From contig CAZABP010000008.1 of NCBI GenBank assembly GCA_964483245.1, forward strand, positions 1-64,000: a stretch of 64,000 nt of DNA. Direction: 5' to 3'. Source of the stretch: CAZABP01 sp964483245 (GTDB lineage: Bacteria > Planctomycetota > UBA1135 > UBA2386). A program made the position numbers and the translations under genes. Of the stretch, positions 57,488-64,000 are shown piece by piece; the first letter of the stretch is position 1; each line of letters starts with the position of its first letter. The notes below the pieces were generated by a model. The model saw nothing but the letters and a program-made list of their open reading frames with translations, was not told the DNA's origin and did no database searches.

Positions 57488-59236
57488 ATGGAACCGCCGG
57501 TGTCGTTCCATCCCGAGTCGCTGCTGACGCATCTGGTCTGTGCGGTCTGGCTGACCGCGGGCCTGCGGCTGTTGACGGCGTCGGCGCAGAACGACTCGCG
57601 GCCGGATTTCCTGTTCGGATTGGGGCTGCTGTTCGGCGGGCTGCTGGCCGGGTGGACCAATGCGCCCATCGTCGAGCATGGGACCTGGCCCGCGGAGACG
57701 CTGCTGTTGAGCGCGGCGGTGCTGTGGTGCTTCGCAGTCGGGACGGCGGACGAAGCGACCGGACTGGAGCCGGGTGATCGCTGGCCACCGGCCACGGCGC
57801 TGGCGGCGTTTGCGGTGCTGCTGCATCTGGTGACGAAGGAGGTGGGGCCGCCACCGACGGTCGAGTTCGGCGTGCCGTGGCAACCGACCGAGCTGCTCGC
57901 AGTGTTGGCGGCCGGCTTCGCGTGGTTGCGCACGCGGCGGCTGTCGCGCGAAATCTTCGGCACGCTCGGCAGCCGGCGGGCGCGGGAGCTGCTGTGGTGC
58001 GTGCTCGGGTCCGGCCTCGCCGGGCTGTTGGACGAGCCGGTCGCACGCAGTGTGAGTCTGGGGCTGCTGCTGCTCGGCCCCGCGTCGTTCCTGATCCACG
58101 AGGCGTTCGTCGCGCGCACGCTGCTGGCGCGGCACGCGGCCGTGGCGCTGGCGATGGTGCTCGGCTGCGCGACGTCGGACATGCTCGCGCGCAGTGCGAC
58201 CCGCGACGACCATCTGGACCGCACGGTGCAGGTGGCGACGTCGCTGGCGCTCGCGCAACCGCGGCTGCAGAGCCCGATCGAAGCTGCGGCCAAGGCGTCG
58301 ATCCGCGAAGAGCACCTGGCGCTGTACCAGCGGCGGCTGCAGGAGGTCGCGCAGCAGTTCGCGACGTTGCGGACGCATGTCGACGCGCTCGGCTCGGCGG
58401 CGCTGCAGAGCAGTGCCGAGCAGCTCGCCGAAGCGCTACTCGCGCACGGCCGGCACGCGCGGGCGGCGTTCGACGCCGTGGCCACGCGGAAGTCCGCCTG
58501 GGGCGACGATGCGGCGCGAACCCGCGCTGCCGAGGAGCTGGACGACTGCCTCGCCGAGTGCCGGCTCGCCCTCGAACGCGGGACGGCGGCCGTGCAGAAC
58601 CTCGCCCAGGCGGCGGTCGCCGAACTCGAGTCGCAGGCTTCGCCGGCGGAGCGGGCGCGTGAGCTGCTGATGGCGCTGGTGATCGCGATCGGCTTGCTCG
58701 GGCTCGCGCTGCTGACGCCGCCGCTGGCGGCGGTACCCGCGCCGTCGCGCAACACCGAGCGGGCGTTCGTGCTGGACGTGACGGACTTCGATCCGCGGGC
58801 CTGGCTCGCTTCGCTGCTCAGCAGCGCGCGCGCACCGGCCGAGCAGAAGGGTCTGCTGCTGTTGCAGCAGGTCGCCCCGGACGTGCCGGAGCGGTTGGAG
58901 ACGGATGCGCGGCTGCTGCGCGAGGCGGTGCGTGCGTTGCTGGCCGAGAGCATCGCGCGGACCCGCCGCGGGCACATCGCCGTCTCGCTCGAGCTCGACC
59001 TGCGCCAGCTCGTATTGCACGTGCAGGACACCGGCAGCGGGTTGTCGCGCGAAGAGATGCGCGACGCGCTGCAGCCGGATGGTGACGACGCGCAACCGGC
59101 GGCAGGCTTGGCGCGTGCCGCCAGGATCGCGCACGAGCTCGGAGGCCGGCTGCTGCTGTCGTCGCAGCTCGGTGCCGGCACCAGCGCGACGCTGCGCGTG
59201 CCGGTAGGAATCACCGCCCCGCTCGCGCCGGTGTGA
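57488..59236 (+). CDS. Membrane protein with degenerate histidine-kinase ATPase domain
   Basis: 582 residues, ATG at 57488. About six to seven membrane helices (residues 10-230), a long helical segment (about 250-385) and another helix (about 395-415). The C-terminal 140 residues look like HATPase_c: the G1 box VLHVQDTGSGLSREEM (about 510) and G2-like LGAGTSATLRVP are present, but I see no His-containing dimerisation helix. The N-box, normally with Asn, reads LREAVRALLAESIARTR, with Glu where Asn is expected. It is probably a non-phosphorylating signal protein rather than an active kinase. Confidence 0.72.
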   Translation: MEPPVSFHPESLLTHLVCAVWLTAGLRLLTASAQNDSRPDFLFGLGLLFGGLLAGWTNAPIVEHGTWPAETLLLSAAVLWCFAVGTADEATGLEPGDRWPPATALAAFAVLLHLVTKEVGPPPTVEFGVPWQPTELLAVLAAGFAWLRTRRLSREIFGTLGSRRARELLWCVLGSGLAGLLDEPVARSVSLGLLLLGPASFLIHEAFVARTLLARHAAVALAMVLGCATSDMLARSATRDDHLDRTVQVATSLALAQPRLQSPIEAAAKASIREEHLALYQRRLQEVAQQFATLRTHVDALGSAALQSSAEQLAEALLAHGRHARAAFDAVATRKSAWGDDAARTRAAEELDDCLAECRLALERGTAAVQNLAQAAVAELESQASPAERARELLMALVIAIGLLGLALLTPPLAAVPAPSRNTERAFVLDVTDFDPRAWLASLLSSARAPAEQKGLLLLQQVAPDVPERLETDARLLREAVRALLAESIARTRRGHIAVSLELDLRQLVLHVQDTGSGLSREEMRDALQPDGDDAQPAAGLARAARIAHELGGRLLLSSQLGAGTSATLRVPVGITAPLAPV

Positions 59237-59273
59237 CCTTGCGCCGGTCGCCGCGGCACGCGACAACGCGCGC

Positions 59274-60047
59274 GTGGACGGCGGCATGCAGGTGACCGTG
59301 CTCGGCTCCGGCACCGCCGTGCCGGTGCCGGATCGTTTTCCGGCGGGATACTCGGTCGTCGCCGCGGACCAACACCTGCTGGTCGACCTCGGGCCCGGCG
59401 TGCTGCGGCGGTTCGCGCAGACCGGCGCACAGCTCGAAGCGCTGACTGCGGTCCTGCTGACGCACTACCACACCGACCACTGTGCCGATCTGGCTGCGCT
59501 GCTGTTCGCGTTGCGCAATCCGCGCTACGCCGGGCGCGCGCCGCTGCGGCTGTTCGGGGCGCCCGGACTGCGCGAGCTGGTGGCACGGCTGTGCGGCGCG
59601 TGGCCGTGGCTCGAACCGCGTGGCTATGAGCTGCAGATCGGCGAGATCACGCCGGGCGGGCATCGGCTCGGTGGGCTCGAGGTGACTGCCGTGCCGATCC
59701 TGCACACCGATGCGAGCCTCGCGTATCGGATCACGGCCCCCGGCGGCGCCTGCGCCGCGTTCAGCGGTGACGCCGACGTCTGCCCGGGGCTGGTCGAGGT
59801 GGCGCGCGGCGTGGATCTGTTCGTCTGCGACAGCGCATTCCCGGACGAGGCCTACACGCAAGGCCACCTGACGCCGCGGTTGGCCGCCGAGGCGGCAGCG
59901 GCGGCCGGGGTGCGGACGCTGTGCCTGACGCACTTCTATCCCGAGTGCGACGGCGTCGACCTGCTGGCGCAGGCGCGGGCGCGGTTCGCCGGCGAGATCG
60001 TGTTGGCAGAGGACCTGCTGCGGTTCGCGCTCCCCGCGCGGCGTTGA
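59274..60047 (+). CDS. Metallo-beta-lactamase-fold hydrolase (RNase Z-like)
   Basis: 257 residues from the GTG at 59274; an ATG four codons later may be the real start. Opens with VTVLGSGTAVPVPDRFPAGYSV and carries the zinc motif THYHTDHCADL (about 60), AFSGDADVCPGL with the bridging Asp, and LTHFYPECDGVDLL with the last His. Nearest in style to ribonuclease-Z-like or phosphodiesterase hydrolases; the substrate is not determinable. It precedes htpG by 54 bases on the same strand. Confidence 0.85.
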   Translation: MDGGMQVTVLGSGTAVPVPDRFPAGYSVVAADQHLLVDLGPGVLRRFAQTGAQLEALTAVLLTHYHTDHCADLAALLFALRNPRYAGRAPLRLFGAPGLRELVARLCGAWPWLEPRGYELQIGEITPGGHRLGGLEVTAVPILHTDASLAYRITAPGGACAAFSGDADVCPGLVEVARGVDLFVCDSAFPDEAYTQGHLTPRLAAEAAAAAGVRTLCLTHFYPECDGVDLLAQARARFAGEIVLAEDLLRFALPARR

Positions 60048-60101
60048 CACGCGGCGGGCGCGCGCTTTCCTGGGCGCCCCCCGAGTCCACAGGTCGAAGC
60101 G

Positions 60102-62003
60102 ATGACTGCCGCAGAAACTCACGAGTTCCAGGCCGAGGTCAATGAAGTCCTCTCGCTGGTCGTCAACTCGCTGTACAGCCACCGTGAGGTCTTCCTGCGC
60201 GAGCTGGTCAGCAATGCGAGCGACGCGCTGGACAAGCTGTCGTTCCGCGCGCTGACCGAGCACACGCTGCTGGGTGACGAGAAGGAGCTGCGGATCGAGC
60301 TCGTGCCGGACCGCGATCGCGGCGTGCTGGTGATCCGCGACAACGGGATCGGGATGACCAAGGCGGAGCTGATCGCGAACCTCGGCACGATCGCGCGATC
60401 CGGCTCGCGCGAGATGTTGCGCGCGCTGGCGCCGGAGCAGCGCGGCGAGCTGAGCCTGATCGGGCAGTTCGGCGTCGGGTTCTACTCGGCGTATCTCGTC
60501 GCCGACCGCGTGCGGGTGACCAGCCGCGCGGCCGGCAGCGACGAGGGCTGGGTCTGGGCCAGCGACGCGAAGGGGAAGTTCACGCTCGAGCCGGCGCCCG
60601 GCGCGCCACGCGGCAGCTCGCTCGAGCTGCAATTGAAGGAGGACGCCAAGGAGTTCCTCGACGAATGGCGGCTGCGCGAGCTGGTGCGGCGGTATTCCGA
60701 CTACGTCCGCTGGCCGATCAAGCTGCAGGTCACGCGGCCGGCGGAGAAGGACCAGCCGGCGACGACGAGCTTCGAAACGATCAACTCGGCGAGCGCGCTG
60801 TGGACGCGGCCCAAGAGCGAGATCAGCGACGAGCAGTACGTCGAGTTCTACAAGCACCTGAGCCACGACTGGGAGGCGCCGCTCGCGTGGACGCACTTCA
60901 AGGTCGAGGGGGCGCAGGAGCTGACCGGATTGTTGTTCGTGCCGGGGCACGCGCCGTTCGACCTGTTCGAACGCAAGGCGCGCGGCGTGCGGTTGTACGT
61001 CAAGCGCGTGTTCATCATGGAGGACTGCGAAGTGCTGCTGCCGGAGTGGCTGCGCTTCGTGCGCGGCGTCGTCGACAGCCAGGACCTGCCGCTGAACGTG
61101 TCGCGCGAGCTGCTGCAGCAGGATCAGATCACCGCGTTGATCCGCAAGCAGATCGTCGGCAAGACGCTGAGCCTGCTCGAGGAGCTGGCCGGCGAGGGTG
61201 AGGCGACGCGCAAGGATGCGGACGGCGGCGAGCGGAAGGTCGACCGCTACGTCGAGTTCTGGAACCTGTTCGGCCGCGTGTTGAAGGAGGGCGTGCATCA
61301 CGAGTTCCAGCAGCGCGAGCGGATCGCGGCGCTGCTGCGGTTCCACAGCACGTTCGACGAGAAGCTGACGTCGCTCGGGGATTACGTCGGTCGGATGCTC
61401 GAGTCGCAGCCCGGGATCTACTACCTGACTGCTGCGTCGCTGCCGGCTGCGCAACAGAGCCCGCTGCTCGAGACGCTGCGCAAGCGCGGCTACGAAGTGC
61501 TGCTGATGACCGATCCGGTCGACGAGTGGGTCGTCGACGCCCTGCGCGAGTTCCAGGGCAAGCGCCTGATCTCCGTCGCCAAGGGGGACCTCGAGCTGCC
61601 GCTCGGCGAGAGCGAGCAGAAGGCGCGCGAACAGCGCAGCGCCGCGGCGAAAGACCTCTGCGATCGCATCGCCCGTCAGCTCGGTGACGTCGCGCAGGAG
61701 GTGCGCGTCTCCGATCGCCTGACCGAGTCGCCGGCCTGCCTCGTCACCGAGCAGCACGGACTCAGCCCGCACGTCGCGCGCATCCTGCGCGCCAACGGCC
61801 AGGACGTGCCCGAGCCCAAGCGCATCCTCGAGCTGAACCCCGACCACCCGTTCGTGCGCAAGCTCGCGAGCGCCGGCGACGAGCAGTTCCAGGAGCTGAC
61901 GGATCTGCTGTACGACCAGGCGTTGCTCGCTGAAGGCTCTCTCCCGCGCGACCCCGCCGCGTTCGCGCGCCGCCTCTCGCAGCTGCTCGGTGAATCGGGA
62001 TAG
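60102..62003 (+). CDS. htpG: Molecular chaperone HtpG (Hsp90)
   Basis: 633 residues, ATG at 60102. Complete bacterial Hsp90: GHKL ATPase domain (FQAEVNEVLSLVVNSLYSHREVFLRELVSNASDALDKL, DNGIGMTKAEL, GQFGVGFYSAYLVADRV), middle domain with catalytic Arg (LPLNVSRELLQQ) and dimerisation domain. ATP-driven folding of client proteins in the cytoplasm. The last codons (GAATCGGGA) and the TAG stop are part of the class C repeat, so the natural C-terminus has been trimmed or replaced at the tip. No heat-shock operator such as CIRCE is visible. Confidence 0.95.
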   Translation: MTAAETHEFQAEVNEVLSLVVNSLYSHREVFLRELVSNASDALDKLSFRALTEHTLLGDEKELRIELVPDRDRGVLVIRDNGIGMTKAELIANLGTIARSGSREMLRALAPEQRGELSLIGQFGVGFYSAYLVADRVRVTSRAAGSDEGWVWASDAKGKFTLEPAPGAPRGSSLELQLKEDAKEFLDEWRLRELVRRYSDYVRWPIKLQVTRPAEKDQPATTSFETINSASALWTRPKSEISDEQYVEFYKHLSHDWEAPLAWTHFKVEGAQELTGLLFVPGHAPFDLFERKARGVRLYVKRVFIMEDCEVLLPEWLRFVRGVVDSQDLPLNVSRELLQQDQITALIRKQIVGKTLSLLEELAGEGEATRKDADGGERKVDRYVEFWNLFGRVLKEGVHHEFQQRERIAALLRFHSTFDEKLTSLGDYVGRMLESQPGIYYLTAASLPAAQQSPLLETLRKRGYEVLLMTDPVDEWVVDALREFQGKRLISVAKGDLELPLGESEQKAREQRSAAAKDLCDRIARQLGDVAQEVRVSDRLTESPACLVTEQHGLSPHVARILRANGQDVPEPKRILELNPDHPFVRKLASAGDEQFQELTDLLYDQALLAEGSLPRDPAAFARRLSQLLGESG

Positions 62004-62249
62004 TTGGGGTCAGATTCCATCTCTCCCGCTCAGGCGCAACGCTGCTCCATCAAGCGGCGCATCGCGGCGCGCAGCGCGCCGATGAACTTCACATCGCCCT
62101 GAGCGAGAGCAACGCTGGTTGCGGGATAGTTGGGGTCAGATTCCATCTCTCCCGCTCAGGCGCAACGCTGCTCCATCAAGCGGCGCATCGCGGCGCGCAG
62201 CGCGCCGATGAACTTCACATCGCCCTGAGCGAGAGCAACGCTGGTTGCG
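61996..62249. repeat. 126-bp tandem duplication: class C repeat plus transposase 3' end
   Basis: Bases 61996-62121 are repeated exactly at 62122-62247 (the identity in fact extends to 62249). Each unit is the class C element (TAGTTGGGGTCAG, ATTCCATCTCTCCCG) plus the last 90 or so bases of the adjacent Y1 transposase gene. The outer copy has no promoter or start, so it is a relic of duplication. It begins at the htpG stop codon. Confidence 0.95.
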
Positions 62250-63154
62250 AGCTGCGCGTTGATCTTGTTCCGCCCGCAGTGATGGCGCTGAGTCAGCTCG
62301 AGGATCGTCAGCCCACAGCACACCCGGAGCAACGCGAGCTCGATCAGATCCCAACCGCAGACCCTACGAGCACGGTGCGGCACGATCCACACTGGATCCT
62401 CGCCGCGCATCCGCGCGACGCAATCGCACACTTCGTTCGGCGCGACGAGCGGCCACCGCGGAACACAGCCGTCGGCAATTTGGATGCTGCGGGTGAACCA
62501 CTGCTTCATCCCCTCGTCCGTCGAGCAAATGGCTTCGTCGAAGCCGACTCGCTCCGGTCGGCTGCTCCGCTCCCTCCGCTCGATCACCCAGTCGCAGTCC
62601 TCCGGACGGTCGCTCCGCCACGGGGGGTAAGCCTCCGGAAGGTAGGCGCCCGAGCCGGTGGCAGCCTTGACCTGCTCCTCGACCCAGCCGCGGGCGAGCC
62701 AGGGCGGTCCCTTCGGTTTCCGGTAGCGCGCGGCGCTGGAGAACTCGTGGTCCCACGCGCGCGCCACCATGCCGGCGCGCACCGGATTCTGGTCGATGTA
62801 CCGGCAGGTCCCGATCGTGTCCGTCAGATCCACGACCGGCCGCGACCAGAACCGGCCGCAGAACGCTGCTCCATCGCGTTGACGCCGCAGATTGAATCGC
62901 CGCGTGAAGCAGGACTTCAGAAACCGCATCGCGGCACTCAAGTTGCCGTTCGGGCAGCGCAGCAGGAGGTGGAAGTGCGTGGTGAGGATCGTGTACGCCA
63001 GGACCTCGATTCCGTACCGGCGGACTGCTCGCGCGACGTAGGCAAGGAAGAGCCTGGCGTCCCGCCGTGTCTCGAAGATCGGGCGGTGTGCCTGGCCGCG
63101 ATTGCCCACGTGGTGAGTCTGACCACGCTCGTTTCGTCTGGGTTTGCGGGGCAT
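62156..63154 (-). mobile_element. REP-associated tyrosine (Y1/HUH) transposase
   Basis: 332-residue protein, ATG at 63154 (MPRKPRRNERG). The open frame extends about 400 bases upstream, but that part is arginine-rich shadow sequence. HUH motif THFHLLLRCPNGN (about 70-82) and the RAYT-type phrases HHVGNRGQAHRPIFETRRDA, FLKSCFTRRFNLRRQRDGAAFCGRFWSRPV and RYIDQNPVRAGM identify the IS200-like Y1 transposase family that nicks palindromic REP DNA. It is longer than minimal RAYTs: residues about 240-332 form a second domain ending in a helix-turn-helix-like LRVCCGLTILELTQRHHCGRNKI. Flanked on both sides by class C palindromes. The catalytic Tyr is probably in the region after 120; I cannot fix it. 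Its TGA stop lies at the edge of the element. Confidence 0.88.
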
Positions 63155-63218
63155 TCCACCGGATCTGTGCCCCGGAGCGCTCGGCGGTACCCGCGCGCGG
63201 ATAAGAAAAACGTGCGGA

Positions 63219-63283
63219 TGGGAGAGATGGAATCTGACCCCAACTATCCCGATTCGGGAGAGATGGAGTCTGACCCCAACTAG
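63219..63283. repeat. Class C repeat pair upstream of the transposase
   Basis: Two copies in the same orientation: GGGAGAGATGGAATCTGACC-CCAACTATCCCG and GGGAGAGATGGAGTCTGACC-CCAACTAG, joined by ATTC. With the copies at 62001 and 62127 in the opposite orientation, they bracket the transposase gene. The end CCCCAACTAG supplies the stop codon of the next gene (63280). Confidence 0.85.
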
Positions 63284-64000
63284 AGCGCGCGGAGCAGCAG
63301 GCGGTGTGAGGCCCAGGGTTGGCCGCGGTAGACGATGTCGGGGCCGAACAGCAGGATGCGGCCCTTGCCGAGCGGGATCTCGAGGATGGCCGGTTTGCCG
63401 GCGAGGTGGTCGATGCCGAGGGCCCAGCCGCTGGCGAGGATGTCGCTGTCGGCGTAGCGCGCGACGACGCGGACGTGGGCGTGATCGCGCGCGGGATCGA
63501 GCGTGAACATCGTGCTGCTGCGCCAGACGGCGACGAGGTCGGGCGGCAGATCGCGACACAGCGCGTGCGCAGGATCGAGGCGGACCCGCACGAGCGAGCC
63601 GGGGATGAAGAACTCACTGCGCCGCGCGCGGCGCGGCTCGCCCTCGCCGTCGGCGACCCAGACGCCGGTCCGCACAGGAAGCTCGAACAGCCGCACGGCC
63701 GCGTCCACCTGATCGCCGAGTGCGATCAGCGTCCCCCCTTGCTCGACGAACTCGCGAAGGTGCGCGACGCCGGCCTCGCGCGAGATCCGCACGCGCCGCG
63801 CCGCCACCGTCGACCAGTCCTCGAAAGGTGGCAACGCCTCCGCCAGCTCGGCCGCCTGCTCGTCGGTCAACCGGTTGCGGCTCGCGCGCTCGAGCGCGCG
63901 AGCTGTCCGCCCCGGCCCGCCGACGTTCGGCAGCCCGGCATGGAACAGCAGCGTGTCGAACTGCTCGCGCAGCCCCCCCTGCTCGATCGTCTGCCCGAAC
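63280..64000 (-). CDS. C-terminal end of an M14-type carboxypeptidase (5' cut by window)
   Basis: About 240 residues are visible; the frame is open to the window edge at 64000, so the catalytic domain lies outside. The readable part matches the C-terminal glutamine-amidotransferase-like domain found after the catalytic domain in secreted M14 zinc carboxypeptidases: GGTLIALGDQV, PGSLVRVRLDPAHALCRDLPPDLVAVW, ASGWALGIDHLAGKPAILEIPLGKGRILLFGPDIVYRGQPWASHRLLLRAL. The TAG stop overlaps the class C repeat. The assignment rests on this tail only. Confidence 0.6.
   Translation of the reverse strand, partial: FGQTIEQGGLREQFDTLLFHAGLPNVGGPGRTARALERASRNRLTDEQAAELAEALPPFEDWSTVAARRVRISREAGVAHLREFVEQGGTLIALGDQVDAAVRLFELPVRTGVWVADGEGEPRRARRSEFFIPGSLVRVRLDPAHALCRDLPPDLVAVWRSSTMFTLDPARDHAHVRVVARYADSDILASGWALGIDHLAGKPAILEIPLGKGRILLFGPDIVYRGQPWASHRLLLRAL

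Noticed and set aside
56389..59586. 1065-codon minus-strand open frame opposite MobA and the kinase-like gene
   Set aside because: Ser/Arg-rich shadow with no motifs, whereas the plus strand encodes recognisable proteins.
59211..61847. 878-codon minus-strand open frame opposite the MBL and htpG genes
   Set aside because: htpG is beyond doubt on the plus strand; the antisense product is low-complexity Arg/Gln/Leu.
63155..63559. Upstream extension of the transposase open frame
   Set aside because: Arg/Pro-rich shadow of the M14-type gene and repeat sequence; homology to Y1 transposases starts only after the ATG at 63154.

Overview
The window is high-GC, gene-dense chromosomal DNA from a bacterium that is most likely a member of the Planctomycetota. 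The evidence is the set of large secreted proteins. Several carry the GxGC-type C-terminal domain typical of that phylum's exported proteins, and others are kelch-like, ELWxxDGT-repeat, beta-helix and PhoX proteins. I see no rRNA, tRNA, CRISPR array or prophage. Exact lineage is inference; I could run no search.

Layout. (1) 1-5591: the tail of an aryl-polyene-like lipid or pigment cluster: acyl-CoA/ACP ligase (cut by the window edge), small lipoprotein, MMPL exporter, LolA-like carrier and UbiE-like methyltransferase, all overlapping or nearly so. (2) 5641-17106: a phosphoribosyltransferase, then three very large ELWxxDGT-repeat secreted paralogues in a row; the third is frameshifted. They are framed by palindromic repeats. 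(3) 17271-25521: subtilase, DsrE-like protein, a membrane-anchored protein, a translationally coupled phosphoesterase and M16 peptidase, and an M19 dipeptidase. (4) 25547-28840: a nitric-oxide/Fe-S stress group (NnrS-like membrane protein, MIP18-family protein, RIC di-iron repair protein) divergent from a sigma-54 activator. (5) 28866-35916: gshA-like ligase, a conserved unknown, and the glycolate oxidase operon glcDEF with a coupled helical-repeat protein. (6) 35926-47177: secreted kelch and beta-helix proteins, cobalamin adenosyltransferase, proline dehydrogenase and two coupled glycosyltransferases. (7) 47184-59236: surface proteins with carboxypeptidase-regulatory-like domains, a YchJ/Dus pair, PhoX, an M64 peptidase with a companion, MobA and a degenerate histidine-kinase-like membrane protein. 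(8) 59274-64000: MBL hydrolase, htpG, a REP-associated (HUH/Y1) transposase and the end of an M14-type carboxypeptidase.

The most unusual signal lies between genes. Three families of palindromic elements recur. Class A is a 42-bp palindrome centred on GGTGTACCGGTACACC and is read through as the N-termini of the ELW paralogues. Class B is a 59-bp hairpin unit, tandem in two places. Class C contains TTGGGGTCAGATTCC plus an ATCTCTCCCG segment. It sits exactly at the stop codons of neighbouring genes, mostly convergent pairs, and it surrounds the HUH transposase, where a 126-bp tandem duplication has copied element plus transposase 3' end. This looks like a REP/RAYT system whose elements also supply stop codons and probably bidirectional terminators.
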